A stretch of DNA of 46,313 bases, from assembly GCA_009695195.1 (NCBI GenBank), contig SIBJ01000023.1, positions 1 to 46,313 of the forward strand, given 5' to 3'. The DNA comes from Pedosphaera sp. Lineage in GTDB: Bacteria; Verrucomicrobiota; Verrucomicrobiia; Limisphaerales; JADLHS01. The first letter of the stretch is position 1. Every line of letters begins with the position of its first letter. Below, piece by piece: positions 7,708 to 16,094 of the stretch. The position numbers and the translations under genes are program-made. Under the pieces are notes generated by a model. That model was not told the DNA's origin. It searched no databases and worked only from the letters and a program-made list of their open reading frames with translations.

Positions 7708-7712
7708 TCGCG

Positions 7713-8945
7713 ATGACTTCCAATCCAATGACCACGACCGACAGCCCGTCACCGAAAACCGCCGAGGTGTCTCCGCCGCCGACCCGGCTGACTTCGGTGG
7801 ATGCGTTTCGCGGGTTCGTCATGTTTCTGATGATGGCGGAGGTATTGAAGTTGCATCGCGTGGCGGTGGCGCTGCCGGAGAGCGGGTTTTGGAAATTTCT
7901 CGCCCACCATCAAAGTCATGTGGAATGGATTGGCTGCTCGTTGCACGATTTGATCCAGCCGTCGTTTTCGTTTCTCGTCGGCGTGGCGCTTCCGTTCTCG
8001 CTGGCGAGTCGCACCGCTCGCGGGCAGTCGCGCGCGCGGATGACGTGGCACGCGGGGTGGCGCGCGCTGGTGCTTGTGTTGCTCGGCGTTTTTCTGCGCT
8101 CGCTCGGCCGGGGACAACCGAACTGGACGTTCGAGGACACGCTTTCACAAATTGGGCTGGGTTATGTCATTCTCTTTTTGCTTGGACTGCGGCCCATGCG
8201 CGATCAGTGGATTGCGTTGGTCGCCATTCTCATCGGATACTGGGCGGCGTTCGCGCTGTATCCGCTGCCGGGCGCGGATTTTGATTACGCAAAAGTCGGG
8301 GTGACGAGGGATTGGCCGAACCTGATGACCGGCGTGGCGGCGCATTGGAACAAGAATAGCAACCTGGCGTGGGGATTCGACACGTGGTTTCTCAACCTGT
8401 TCCCGCGCGAGAAACCATTCGCGTATAACGGTGGCGGCTATGCCACGCTGAGTTTCATCCCAACGCTCGGCACGATGATCCTTGGCCTGATTGCGGGCGG
8501 AGTGATTCGAAGCGAACGCGCGGCGTGGGCGAAAGTGAAATGGCTCGCGCTCGCGGGGCTGCTCGGCCTCCTCGCCGGTGCGGCGTTGGACTGGCTGGGG
8601 ATTTGCCCGGTGGTCAAACGCATCTGGACGCCGAGTTGGGTGCTGTTCAGCGGCGGCTGGTGCTTCCTGCTGCTGGCGGGATTTTTCGTAATCCTCGACA
8701 TCTGGACTCACAAGCGTTTGGGATTTCCGCTGGTCGTGATCGGAATCAATTCAATCGCCGCGTACTGCATGGCGCATTTGTTCGAGGGATTCATCGCCAA
8801 GGCGCTCAAGACTTTCCTCGGGCAGGACACTTTCAAAATATTCGGCGCAGCTTACGAACCGTTGCTGCACGGCGCCGGAGTACTGTTGGTGCTCTGGCTA
8901 ATTCTATTTTGGATGTGGCGAAGAAAAATCTTCCTGCGGATTTGA
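7713..8945 (+). CDS. DUF5009 / HGSNAT-like membrane acyltransferase family protein
   Basis: A 410-residue polytopic protein. It begins with a 25-residue Ser/Pro/Thr tail and then [17 protein letters not shown], the first helix typical of the heparan-alpha-glucosaminide acetyltransferase (YeiB/DUF5009) superfamily. About ten hydrophobic helices follow, including [44 protein letters not shown] and [20 protein letters not shown] moves acetyl groups from cytoplasmic acetyl-CoA across a membrane to a sugar amine. Bacterial members are mostly uncharacterised, so the substrate here is unknown. The C-terminus RRKIFLRI is a common ending in this lineage. ATG at 7713 gives the full tail; a second Met at residue 6 is possible. 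Confidence 0.85.
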   Translation: MTSNPMTTTDSPSPKTAEVSPPPTRLTSVDAFRGFVMFLMMAEVLKLHRVAVALPESGFWKFLAHHQSHVEWIGCSLHDLIQPSFSFLVGVALPFSLASRTARGQSRARMTWHAGWRALVLVLLGVFLRSLGRGQPNWTFEDTLSQIGLGYVILFLLGLRPMRDQWIALVAILIGYWAAFALYPLPGADFDYAKVGVTRDWPNLMTGVAAHWNKNSNLAWGFDTWFLNLFPREKPFAYNGGGYATLSFIPTLGTMILGLIAGGVIRSERAAWAKVKWLALAGLLGLLAGAALDWLGICPVVKRIWTPSWVLFSGGWCFLLLAGFFVILDIWTHKRLGFPLVVIGINSIAAYCMAHLFEGFIAKALKTFLGQDTFKIFGAAYEPLLHGAGVLLVLWLILFWMWRRKIFLRI

Positions 8946-8961
8946 GATTGGCAATCGGCGT

Positions 8962-8990
8962 TTGATTCCGGGGTGTGGCCCGCCTAAGCT
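8962..8990 (+). promoter_or_regulatory. Promoter giving a leaderless transcript
   Basis: TTGATT (8962-8967) and TAAGCT (8985-8990) are 17 bp apart. The GTG start of the next gene follows after six bases, at or next to the expected transcription start. Confidence 0.5.
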
Positions 8991-8996
8991 GCGCGC

Positions 8997-9626
8997 GTGG
9001 ACGCTGGACTGATCAAGAAAGCCTTGGCTGACATCACCGCCGAGCAGGATCCCACGCTCAAGGCGGCGAAGATGGCTTCGTTATGCACGGCACTGTTTCT
9101 TGAACACGGGGTGGAACTCGTTGTGGTTGGCGGTTCGGCGATTGAGTTGCTCACCGAAGGCGCCTACACCTCGGGCGATCTGGATATGTGCTACACCTTG
9201 CCAGCGGTGATTTCGCCGCGGACGCGGCATGATGTCATGGGGTTGCTCGGCGCCAAGGGCGGGCCACGCAATTGGCAGGTCGCCGGGATGTATGTGGACA
9301 TCCTCGGCTCGGCGGAAAGTTTTGCCCGCACCCCGAAACGCGTCTTGGAGGGGCCATACGGCCCGATTCGGGTGATGCAAGCGGAAGATCTCCTTGTCGA
9401 GCGTGTGCTGATGTCCACTTACCCGCAGGAGAATGAAGTGGCGCGAGATTGCGCGAAGAAGCTCGCGTCGGTCATTCTGACCGGCGGATTGGTGGCGGAT
9501 TGGGGCGAAGTGAGGAGGGTTGCGAATTTGCCCGAATACCGTAACCTTTCGGAGTGTGAAAAGCTTGTGCAAGAAATAGCCGATGAACTCAAAACCAGAA
9601 ACCCTCTGCGTGCCGATTCCGATTGA
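8997..9626 (+). CDS. Nucleotidyltransferase-fold protein
   Basis: A 209-residue protein with the signature of the minimal nucleotidyltransferase superfamily: VVVGGSAIELL at about residues 39-50, followed by SGDLDMCY, i.e. a GGS motif and then a DxD-like pair that would bind metal and nucleotide. Later, ILGSAE and a long helical part (VMQAEDLLVERVLMS, ECEKLVQEI) match the accessory helices of this family. Such proteins serve as type IV toxins, antitoxins of MNT/HEPN pairs, or orphan enzymes. No HEPN gene is adjacent, but a small ORF overlaps its 3' end. The start is a GTG directly after a promoter. Function is not assignable beyond the fold. Confidence 0.75.
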   Translation: MDAGLIKKALADITAEQDPTLKAAKMASLCTALFLEHGVELVVVGGSAIELLTEGAYTSGDLDMCYTLPAVISPRTRHDVMGLLGAKGGPRNWQVAGMYVDILGSAESFARTPKRVLEGPYGPIRVMQAEDLLVERVLMSTYPQENEVARDCAKKLASVILTGGLVADWGEVRRVANLPEYRNLSECEKLVQEIADELKTRNPLRADSD

Positions 9627-9798
9627 AGGCTCAATCAGTTGGGAGGACTGGCTCAAAGGCCGGCGCTTTCGCCGCGAGGCGGGCAATCGCGTCGCGCCGG
9701 CAATCATCCGCCGTGCGAGCAGTTCCAAGGACAAGCGGTTGCGCAAACTCTTCAACGGCGAGCGCGGCCTGCCCTTCACGCCGACGGAAAAATTGTAA
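9583..9798 (+). CDS. Small basic protein of unknown function
   Basis: A 71-residue ORF that begins inside the nucleotidyltransferase gene, overlapping it by 44 bases in another frame, and ends in a TAA whose last base begins a family A palindromic element. It holds an acidic N-terminal part (PIEGSISWEDWLKG) and a very basic C-terminal half (SSKDKRLRKLFNGE). No family is recognised. The overlap and the basic, small product resemble the second gene of a toxin-antitoxin type pair, but this is only context. The coding case is moderate. Confidence 0.5.
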   Translation: MNSKPETLCVPIPIEGSISWEDWLKGRRFRREAGNRVAPAIIRRASSSKDKRLRKLFNGERGLPFTPTEKL

Positions 9799-9870
9799 CC
9801 GGAGCGCCGAGCACCGTCTCGGCAAGTTTCAGATTCCGCTACGAGCCGAGACGGTGCTCGGCGCTCCGGT
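9798..9870. repeat. Family A palindromic element between convergent genes
   Basis: A perfect 25-bp inverted repeat pairs 9798-9822 (beginning ACCGGAGCGCCGAGCACC) with 9846-9870 around a 23-bp loop. It fills the gap between the small ORF on the plus strand and the aminotransferase gene on the minus strand, so it could terminate both, although no T-tract follows. It is the best preserved of four copies. Confidence 0.92.
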
Positions 9871-9876
9871 GCGGCT

Positions 9877-11052
9877 TCACCGGTTCAGCTTTTGGCAAAA
9901 CTTCTCCATCCGCTCCAGCCCCTTCTCGATGTTCACCATACTCGTCGCGTAGCTGAGCCGGATGTAATCGTCCGCGCCGAAGGCGATGCCGGGCACGGCG
10001 GCGACCTTTTCCTGTTCCAGCAACTTCGCGCAGAACTCGGTGGACTTGAGGCCGGTCTTCGAGATGTTCGGAAACAAATAGAAAGCGCCCTTCGCGTTCA
10101 CACACGAGATGCCGGGCATGGCGTTGAGTTTGTTGAAGGCGTAGGTGCGACGCTTATCAAACTCCGCGAGCCATTTCGCCAGATGTTCCTGCGAACCGTT
10201 CAGCGCAGCGACGGCGCCTTTCTGCGCGAACGAAGTCGGGTTGCTCGTGCTGTGGCTTTGCACGGCGTCAATCGCCTTCGCGATCGGCTCGGGCGCGGCG
10301 CACCAGCCGAGCCGCCAGCCCGTCATGCTCCACGCCTTCGCGAAGCCGTGGACGATGATCGTGTGTTCGAAGTGCGCGGGCGAAAGACTCGCGATGCTCT
10401 TCACCGTCGCACCGTCGTAAAGCAGATGCTCGTAAATCTCGTCGCTCATGATGAGCACGCCCTTCTCGACGCAGACATCGCCGAGCGCCTTGGTTTCCGC
10501 CGGCGAGTAAACACTGCCGGTGGGATTGCTCGGCGAGTTGAACACGAACAGCCGCGTGCGCGGCGTTATGGCAGCGCGTAGTTGCGCGGGCGTGACCTTG
10601 AATTCCGTCGCGTCGGTGGTCTCGACGATCACCGGCTTCGCGCCGGCGAGCTTCACCATCTCGGGATAACTCAGCCAATACGGCGAAGGGATGATGACTT
10701 CGTCACCTTCCTGGCACGTCGCGAGAATGACGTTGTAACAGGAATGTTTGCCGCCGCACGAAACGATGATCTGCGACGGCTTGTAGCTGAGGCCGTTCTC
10801 GCGTTGGTGTTTATCGGCGATGGCCTGGCGCAATTCCGGGATGCCCGCGGCGGGCGTGTATTTCGTGAAGCCATCCGCGAGCGCCTTCGCACATGCGTCC
10901 TTGATGTGTTGCGGCGTGTCGAAATCCGGCTCGCCCGCGCCGAAGCCGACCACGTCCTCGCCCGCGACTTTCATGGCCTTGGCCTTGGAATCAATCGCCA
11001 GCGTCAGTGAAGGCGCGAGTGAGGCGGCCCGTTGTGAAATCCGATAATTCAT
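9877..11052 (-). CDS. Pyridoxal phosphate-dependent aminotransferase, aspartate type (class I, Ib-like)
   Basis: A 391-residue fold-type I aminotransferase, most likely aspartate:2-oxoglutarate aminotransferase of the Ib subgroup, linking amino acid and TCA metabolism. Landmarks are GAGEPDFDTP (39-47), YTPAAGIPELRQAIA, SPSNPTG at 173-179 with the conserved Asn, Asp204 in SDEIYE, which pairs with the pyridine nitrogen, and Lys239 in HGFAKAWSMTGWRLGW, which forms the Schiff base. The C-terminal Arg region is DDYIRLSYATS. ATG at 11052 (MNYRISQRA) matches the family start; an upstream in-frame start would add 13 unlikely residues. Aspartate versus another acceptor such as tyrosine or alanine cannot be decided by eye. 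Confidence 0.9.
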   Translation of the reverse strand: MNYRISQRAASLAPSLTLAIDSKAKAMKVAGEDVVGFGAGEPDFDTPQHIKDACAKALADGFTKYTPAAGIPELRQAIADKHQRENGLSYKPSQIIVSCGGKHSCYNVILATCQEGDEVIIPSPYWLSYPEMVKLAGAKPVIVETTDATEFKVTPAQLRAAITPRTRLFVFNSPSNPTGSVYSPAETKALGDVCVEKGVLIMSDEIYEHLLYDGATVKSIASLSPAHFEHTIIVHGFAKAWSMTGWRLGWCAAPEPIAKAIDAVQSHSTSNPTSFAQKGAVAALNGSQEHLAKWLAEFDKRRTYAFNKLNAMPGISCVNAKGAFYLFPNISKTGLKSTEFCAKLLEQEKVAAVPGIAFGADDYIRLSYATSMVNIEKGLERMEKFCQKLNR

Positions 11053-11063
11053 AAACGGCGGAG

Positions 11064-11091
11064 AGGGTACGAACGAAGGCCGCGAGCGCAA
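11064..11091 (-). promoter_or_regulatory. Probable promoter of the aminotransferase gene
   Basis: On the minus strand TTGCGC (11091-11086) and TACCCT (11069-11064) are 16 bp apart, 11 bases before the ATG at 11052. Confidence 0.4.
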
Positions 11092-11116
11092 GAAATCGTT
11101 GAAGCCTCAAAACTTT

Positions 11117-11770
11117 TCAAGCGCGACGCATCTCTTCGGCTTCAATGATTCGGACGCCTTCCGGCGGTTGCTCCACCGCGCGCACGAGGGCCGCGAGGGT
11201 TTGCGCGAGGGTGACGGGCTTCAGTCGCCTCGCGGCGGCGCGCTTCGAATGGAAAAGCTCGAAGGCCCAAAAGATCGGTAGAATGAAATACGGCCACCAG
11301 TGTCCCGGGCCGAGGACATAATATGGCCGGACGAACGTCGCACTCATACCGCTGGCGCGGATCATTGCTTCGCCCTCGGCGCGTACGGCGATGTACTCGC
11401 GCATCACCGGCCCGGGTTGCGCGACGCTGAGGTAAACAAAATGCCGGATGCCCGCCGCCGCCGCGACCGCGACGGATTCGCGAACGGACACAAGATCAAT
11501 CGCGCGAAATTCTTTCGCCTTCGACGGATTCGGGTGCGGCACGCCGACGAGTTGAACGAACGTCTCGGCGGGGGAAATCTTGTCGCCGAATGTTTTGCCG
11601 TCGAGCGCGTCGCCGGTGACGACTTCACAGTCGGACGGAAGTTTCTTTTCCGAGCCGGCCCGCACGAGCACGCGAACGTGGCAACCGCGAGCGAGAAGTT
11701 GGGGAATCAGTTCGCGCCCGAGATAGCCCGTGCCGCCAGTGACGAAAACATTTTTTGCTTTTGAATCCAT
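11117..11770 (-). CDS. NAD(P)-binding Rossmann protein, atypical SDR (NmrA/epimerase-like)
   Basis: A 217-residue protein opening with VFVTGGTGYLGRELIPQLL, the glycine-rich dinucleotide loop of extended or atypical short-chain dehydrogenases. It goes on with VRVLVRAGSE, VVTGDALDG, FVQLVGVPHP, FVYLSVAQP and FVRPYYVLGPGHWWPY. This matches the NmrA-like/YbjT group that binds NAD(P) and often lacks the catalytic Tyr-Lys pair. No YxxxK is evident. Such proteins act as redox sensors, quinone oxidoreductases or assembly factors. The start ATG at 11770 gives MDSKAKNVFV. It lies 11 bases after the stop of the pilin-like gene on the same strand, so the two may be co-transcribed. Confidence 0.82.
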   Translation of the reverse strand: MDSKAKNVFVTGGTGYLGRELIPQLLARGCHVRVLVRAGSEKKLPSDCEVVTGDALDGKTFGDKISPAETFVQLVGVPHPNPSKAKEFRAIDLVSVRESVAVAAAAGIRHFVYLSVAQPGPVMREYIAVRAEGEAMIRASGMSATFVRPYYVLGPGHWWPYFILPIFWAFELFHSKRAAARRLKPVTLAQTLAALVRAVEQPPEGVRIIEAEEMRRA

Positions 11771-11781
11771 CGCGTGGCGCC

Positions 11782-12699
11782 TCACCGCTTGCGCGTCGAG
11801 TGTTCCTGCAACCAGATCACGTCCGGGTTGTTCGTCGAAGCGAGGACATCCGGAACGTATCCGTCGCGGACCAGCGGCGGCATGGTACGGTCGTCGCGCC
11901 AGCGCTTGATCTCGGCGTGGCCGTCGGCGAACGAGAGCCCGCCCGCGCGATGATGATAGCTCGCGGGAAAATCATAGAAGCCGGTTTGCGCCGGATTGTC
12001 CGGCCAGCCTCGCATGTCCGGCGCGAAGTTCCCGATGTCAATGCTGTCTTCCCGCATGTCGAGCAACACGAACGTACGCGCGGGCCCGGGATCGGTCATG
12101 TCGGTCATCTTCAAATAAACCTTCCAGCGGCTGCCCCCGGGAATCAGCAGGCCGTCGAGGCCGGTGAAACCGTCGCTGAGGCCGCCATCGGTGCCGTCAA
12201 ACCCGCCGACCCAGATGTTCATGGACATGCTGCGGACGCGGGGTTTGCGCTCGCCGTTGACGGTGACCGCGGAAAAATCCGCCGGACAACGCCAGATCGC
12301 GACGGACTTTCCGCAGTAAGGCCAGAGCGGACTTCTTTTGATGTCCACGTCGGGATCCCAGTTCGAGCGGTTGTTCGGATCGAAATTCATCCAGCCATTG
12401 ACCCACGCAAACTGACCCGTGCCGGGATAGGGCCATTGCTCGCTGGCGTAAAGGAGACGGTCATTGTTGTCGTCGGAATACATTTTCCACGCGAGGGTCA
12501 ACTGGCGGTGATTGGACATGCACTGGATGCCGCGCGTACGCAGGCGCGCTTTTTCCAGCGCCGGCAACAAGAGCGCGGCGAGAATCGCGATGATGGCGAT
12601 GACGACGAGCAACTCGATGAGGGTGAAAGCCGCGAGCCTGGCCGCGCCCGCGGCCCAACGCGCGGTGGCGATCGCATTCATCCGGGCCCGGAGTCTCAT
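11782..12699 (-). CDS. Pilin-like protein with prepilin-type N-terminal cleavage/methylation domain (copy 2)
   Basis: A 305-residue protein. A basic N-terminal leader ends at Ala-Phe of [20 protein letters not shown] (about residues 24-43), the class III signal cut by prepilin peptidase, in which Glu at position 5 of the mature protein is kept. The globular part has [25 protein letters not shown], many Trp/Asn residues, and [13 protein letters not shown] near the C-terminus, the H-X9-DG-type ending of Verrucomicrobia, Planctomycetes and Lentisphaerae. Members are numerous per genome and are thought to form pseudopili or surface structures of type II secretion-like systems. It follows a second such gene 60 bases upstream on the same strand, suggesting a tandem duplication. 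Start may be 12699 or 12681. Confidence 0.9.
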   Translation of the reverse strand: MRLRARMNAIATARWAAGAARLAAFTLIELLVVIAIIAILAALLLPALEKARLRTRGIQCMSNHRQLTLAWKMYSDDNNDRLLYASEQWPYPGTGQFAWVNGWMNFDPNNRSNWDPDVDIKRSPLWPYCGKSVAIWRCPADFSAVTVNGERKPRVRSMSMNIWVGGFDGTDGGLSDGFTGLDGLLIPGGSRWKVYLKMTDMTDPGPARTFVLLDMREDSIDIGNFAPDMRGWPDNPAQTGFYDFPASYHHRAGGLSFADGHAEIKRWRDDRTMPPLVRDGYVPDVLASTNNPDVIWLQEHSTRKR

Positions 12700-12759
12700 G
12701 GCAGTTCGCGTTGTGAAATCAAAAGCATCGCAACCGACGGTCGTGAACCGCGGACGATT

Positions 12760-13626
12760 TCATTTATCCGACGGCTTTCGCATCGCGCTTTGGATGAATT
12801 GGTAATCAGGCATCTCCGCGGCCGTTGGTGGCTGGCCGAGGTAACGGAAAACTTTCGGCGCCTTCCAGCGTACGCGTTGTGCATGGCCATCGGCGAACGA
12901 GAGGCAGCCGCCTTGATTGTGCCGGTCGGCGGGCATGTCGAACCAGATTTGCGAAAAGAAGGGCAACTGCACCGGGTTGCCGAATTGCGCGTCCAACAAC
13001 GTGTCCGGATGTTCATCAATGAACACAAACAACTGGCTGGGCGAAGGCTGACGGATCGAGGAAAACTTTGCCCATGCGGGCAAACTCACGGGCGGGTTGA
13101 CGGGGATTTGCCAGAAATCTGGATCGCCGTTCACGGATTGACTCATGTTGTAGCTGCGGTTGCGAAGCTGAGTCAGTTTTGTTCCATCGAGATTTTCCAC
13201 GGTCGAGCGATCCGCCGGACAATGGTAAATCCCGAACGACCGGTTATATGGGAACAATACGCCAGTTTCCAAGTCCGTAGTCGTGGTGTCGGTGCGCGCG
13301 TGGTCCGGGCACCACGAAACGCTGGCGGCAATGACTCCGCCCTGGATGGACATGATCGAATTGTTCGGCGGCAGGAGGTCGTTGTTATCCACGGCGTAAA
13401 GATGCCAGCAGGTTTCGAGCTGCTTCAAGTTGTTCAGGCAACCGACCATCCAAGCCTTCTCCTTTGCCTTGGAAAGCGACGGCAACAGCATCGCGGCGAG
13501 AATGGCGATGATGGCGATGACGACCAGCAATTCGATCAGCGTGAAGGCCCGCCAGCGCGACGCGACGCCCGGGCCGCGCGATGCCCCCGGTTCCGCTTGG
13601 GCGCTTCGTTTCATTTCGCTTCGCAT
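12760..13626 (-). CDS. Pilin-like protein with prepilin-type N-terminal cleavage/methylation domain (copy 1)
   Basis: A 288-residue member of the same family as the gene at 11782-12699. The leader is basic ([12 protein letters not shown]) and the class III signal is [20 protein letters not shown], followed by [20 protein letters not shown]. The head contains YHCPADRS and ends with [14 protein letters not shown]. The Cys-rich, Trp-rich head and terminal tract are alike in both copies but the sequences are clearly diverged, so the duplication is old. Start at ATG 13626 or ATG 13614. It lies 60 bases after the proS stop on the same strand. Confidence 0.9.
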   Translation of the reverse strand: MRSEMKRSAQAEPGASRGPGVASRWRAFTLIELLVVIAIIAILAAMLLPSLSKAKEKAWMVGCLNNLKQLETCWHLYAVDNNDLLPPNNSIMSIQGGVIAASVSWCPDHARTDTTTTDLETGVLFPYNRSFGIYHCPADRSTVENLDGTKLTQLRNRSYNMSQSVNGDPDFWQIPVNPPVSLPAWAKFSSIRQPSPSQLFVFIDEHPDTLLDAQFGNPVQLPFFSQIWFDMPADRHNQGGCLSFADGHAQRVRWKAPKVFRYLGQPPTAAEMPDYQFIQSAMRKPSDK

Positions 13627-13686
13627 TTTGGGTCGAGCGAACTATACGCCGGGGCAGCCGCGCCGCCAACGGTATTTCGCCCGCCG

Positions 13687-15393
13687 TCAACCTTTGATCA
13701 ACGCCAGCACCCGCGCCACGGCTTCGTCCATCTTCACGGCGGCGACCGCACCGCCGCGTGGTTTGATTTCCACTTCGCCTTTCGCCAGCGACTTCTCGCC
13801 GATGCTCACGCGGATCGGAAAACCCACCAGGTCCGCGTCCTTGAACTTCACGCCGGGCCGCTCGTCGCGGTCGTCCAGAATCACTTCCACGCCCTGCGCC
13901 GTCAGTTCGGCGTAAATCTTCTCCGCCAACTTCATCGCCGCGCTGTCGGCGGTGACGGCGAGCGGTGTGATGCAAACCTGATACGGCGCGACCGACAGCG
14001 GCCAGACGATGCCGTCCGCGTCGTTGCAATGCTCGATCACCGCCTGCAACGTGCGCGTCACGCCGATGCCGTAGCACCCCATCACGCACGGCTTGCGCGA
14101 ACCGTCCACGTCGAGGTACGTCGCGTTGAATTTCTCGCTGTACTTTGTGCCGAGTTTGAAGACGTGGCCGACCTCGATGGCGCGGCGGAGCTTCAACGGC
14201 TTGGCACACTTCACGCACGGCTCACCCGCCGTCACGGTTCGCAGATCGCACCACTTGGTCACTACGATGTCGCGCTCGATGGAAACCTGCTTGAAATGAA
14301 AGCCGTCTTCGTTCGCGCCGGTGGTCATGTCGTTCGCACCGCGCAACCGCTCGTCGGCAAAGACGGAAATATTTTTCACGCCGACCGCGCCGAGACTTCC
14401 CGGGTGCGCGCCGAGCGCCGCGAAGATTTCCTCCGCCGTGGCTGCCCGGAAAACCGGCGTGCCCACGACACCCGCGAGTTTGGCCTCGTTCAACTGATCG
14501 TCGCCACGGATCAAAATGATGACCGGCTTGCTGTCGGCGATATAGATGAGCGTCTTGATCTGGCGATTGGCCGGCACACTGGACGGCGCTTTGGTCAACG
14601 CCTCGATGGTGACGACTCCGGGCGTGGCGAATTTCTCGATGGGCGCGCCGATTTCTCGCGCCGCCGTCTTCGGGATTCCGCTCGTAGCCTTCTCGATGTT
14701 CGCCGCGTAACCGCACGCCTCGCAGAACACCACGTCGTTCTCGCCGGTCGCCGCCGGCACCATGAACTCGTGCGAGTAGTTGCCGCCGATGACGCCAGTG
14801 TCCGCTTCCACCGGAAAATTCTGCACGCCGCAGCGGTCGAAGATGCGTTTGTAGGCGTCATACATTTTGCGGTAGCTCACCATCGAGGCGTCGTCCGTCG
14901 TGTCGAACGAGTACGCGTCCTTCATGATAAATTCCTTGGCGCGCATCAAGCCGAAGCGCGGGCGGATCTCATCGCGGAACTTGACGCTGATCTGGTAAAA
15001 ATTCTTCGGCAACTGCCGATAGGAATTGATTTCGTTGGCGGCCAGCGTGGTGATGACCTCCTCGGCGGTCGGGCTGAGAAACCATTCGCGATTGGACCCG
15101 TCCTTGACCTTGAACAGCACCGCGCTCGCGGTCTCGGCGCGTCCGCTTTGCTCCCAGATTTCCTTGGGCTGCAACGCGGGCATGAGCACCTCGATGGCGC
15201 CGGCGCGATTCATCTCCTCGCGGATGATCTGCTCGATCTTCCGCAGCGCGCGGAGTCCGAGCGGGAGAAAAGTGTAAACGCCGCCCGCCAGCTTGCGGAT
15301 GAGTCCGGCGCGCAGCAGCAGTTTGTGCGACGTGATTTCGGCATCCGACGGGGCTTCCTTGAGGGTCGGGATCAGAGTTTGGGTCCAGCGCAT
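13687..15393 (-). CDS. proS: Prolyl-tRNA synthetase
   Basis: A 568-residue class II aminoacyl-tRNA synthetase that charges tRNA(Pro). The length and content fit the bacterial type with a central editing (INS) domain. Motif 1 surrounds EEMNRAGAIEVLMPALQP. Motif 2 is KFRDEIRPRFGLMRAKEFIMKDAY (about residues 140-163). The insertion domain spans roughly 220-400 and motif 3 is CYGIGVTRTLQAVIE. The anticodon-binding domain (about 470-568) includes GVEVILDDRDERPGVKFKDADL and IGFPIRV-like residues. ATG at 15393 gives MRWTQTLIPTLKEAP, the usual start. It begins six bases after the PIN gene stop, so it may be read from the upstream toxin-antitoxin promoter as well as its own. Confidence 0.97.
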   Translation of the reverse strand: MRWTQTLIPTLKEAPSDAEITSHKLLLRAGLIRKLAGGVYTFLPLGLRALRKIEQIIREEMNRAGAIEVLMPALQPKEIWEQSGRAETASAVLFKVKDGSNREWFLSPTAEEVITTLAANEINSYRQLPKNFYQISVKFRDEIRPRFGLMRAKEFIMKDAYSFDTTDDASMVSYRKMYDAYKRIFDRCGVQNFPVEADTGVIGGNYSHEFMVPAATGENDVVFCEACGYAANIEKATSGIPKTAAREIGAPIEKFATPGVVTIEALTKAPSSVPANRQIKTLIYIADSKPVIILIRGDDQLNEAKLAGVVGTPVFRAATAEEIFAALGAHPGSLGAVGVKNISVFADERLRGANDMTTGANEDGFHFKQVSIERDIVVTKWCDLRTVTAGEPCVKCAKPLKLRRAIEVGHVFKLGTKYSEKFNATYLDVDGSRKPCVMGCYGIGVTRTLQAVIEHCNDADGIVWPLSVAPYQVCITPLAVTADSAAMKLAEKIYAELTAQGVEVILDDRDERPGVKFKDADLVGFPIRVSIGEKSLAKGEVEIKPRGGAVAAVKMDEAVARVLALIKG

Positions 15394-15399
15394 GATGTT

Positions 15400-15906
15400 T
15401 TAGGGGTAAAACTTTTTTAGAAGATTTTCCGGTGAAGCGATGATTGGTGCCGCCAAATCCAACCGCCGGAACAGCAGCGCCAGGCGCTCGTGGTCCACGG
15501 CGAGCAAGTGTGAATCACGACTCACCAGCAGCACGCAGTCGAGCACGCCTGCCTCAGCGATCACGCAGGCATCGTTCCGCTCTTCGTATGGCAGCAGGCC
15601 GGAATCTCTCAAGCAACGCACCGCGTTCGCGGCAATGGCCTCCTGCACTGCGTTGAAATCGGCGGGCTTGAAGTGCCACCGGGTGCGCGACTCGCGAAGG
15701 GCCTTGCGTGCCGTCCGCCTCACGGCCGGATCCGGGTCTTCCGTCATCTTGCTGACAACTTCGCCAAGCACCGTCGGAGTCACCAGAAATTGCACCGGGC
15801 GAATTCGTCGCTTGATAAGCAGCCACGCATCCGTGGTCGCCTCATGGCCGTCGGCCAACCGCATCAAGATGTTGGTGTCAACGGCTACGAGTTGTGGTTT
15901 GTGCAT
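15400..15906 (-). CDS. PIN domain protein, VapC-type toxin
   Basis: A 168-residue PIN domain ribonuclease candidate. The conserved acidic residues are visible: Asp in AVDTNILMRLADG at the N-terminus, Glu in TVLGEVVSKM, Asp in NDACVIAEAGV, and a final Asp in SRDSHL. VapC toxins cleave specific RNAs when freed from a VapB antitoxin. It is longer than the typical 130-140 residues. The small upstream gene overlaps its start by 29 bases and probably encodes the antitoxin. ATG at 15906. The pair is directly upstream of proS. Confidence 0.85.
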   Translation of the reverse strand: MHKPQLVAVDTNILMRLADGHEATTDAWLLIKRRIRPVQFLVTPTVLGEVVSKMTEDPDPAVRRTARKALRESRTRWHFKPADFNAVQEAIAANAVRCLRDSGLLPYEERNDACVIAEAGVLDCVLLVSRDSHLLAVDHERLALLFRRLDLAAPIIASPENLLKKFYP

Positions 15907-16054
15907 CGTCGCTGTAAATGATCTGGAGGGCTTTGGCGTGCAGCCGGCGGCGTTGCTCGTCAGTCAATTTGTTGCATCGTTGCCTCGTCCGTTCGCAAAC
16001 GGCGTCCCAATCAATCCGCTTCCGCCCTTTGGCAGGCGCGTCGGTTTTCTTCAT
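15878..16054 (-). CDS. Probable antitoxin partner of the PIN toxin
   Basis: A 58-residue protein rich in Lys and Arg with RTRQRCNKLTDEQRRRLHAK, likely two helices. It overlaps the start of the PIN gene by 29 bases in another frame, as vapB genes commonly do. No known antitoxin DNA-binding fold (AbrB, RHH) is obvious, so the assignment rests on size and position. ATG at 16054 is preferred. An in-frame start at 16075 would add MPVYSAA. Confidence 0.6.
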   Translation of the reverse strand: MKKTDAPAKGRKRIDWDAVCERTRQRCNKLTDEQRRRLHAKALQIIYSDDAQTTTRSR

Positions 16055-16094
16055 GGCGGCAGAATACACCGGCAAAGCCCGCGCGCCAAGCCGT

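Noticed and set aside
9798..9870. Family A palindrome as an ordinary Rho-independent terminator
   Set aside because: The stem is far longer than needed, no T-tract follows on either side, and the same element lies inside tsaD, so termination cannot be its general role.
11755..15420. A 1221-codon open frame on the plus strand
   Set aside because: It is antisense to proS and both pilin-like genes, which have clear family motifs. Its product is rich in His, Arg and Asp with no domain, typical of the shadow frame of GC-rich genes.
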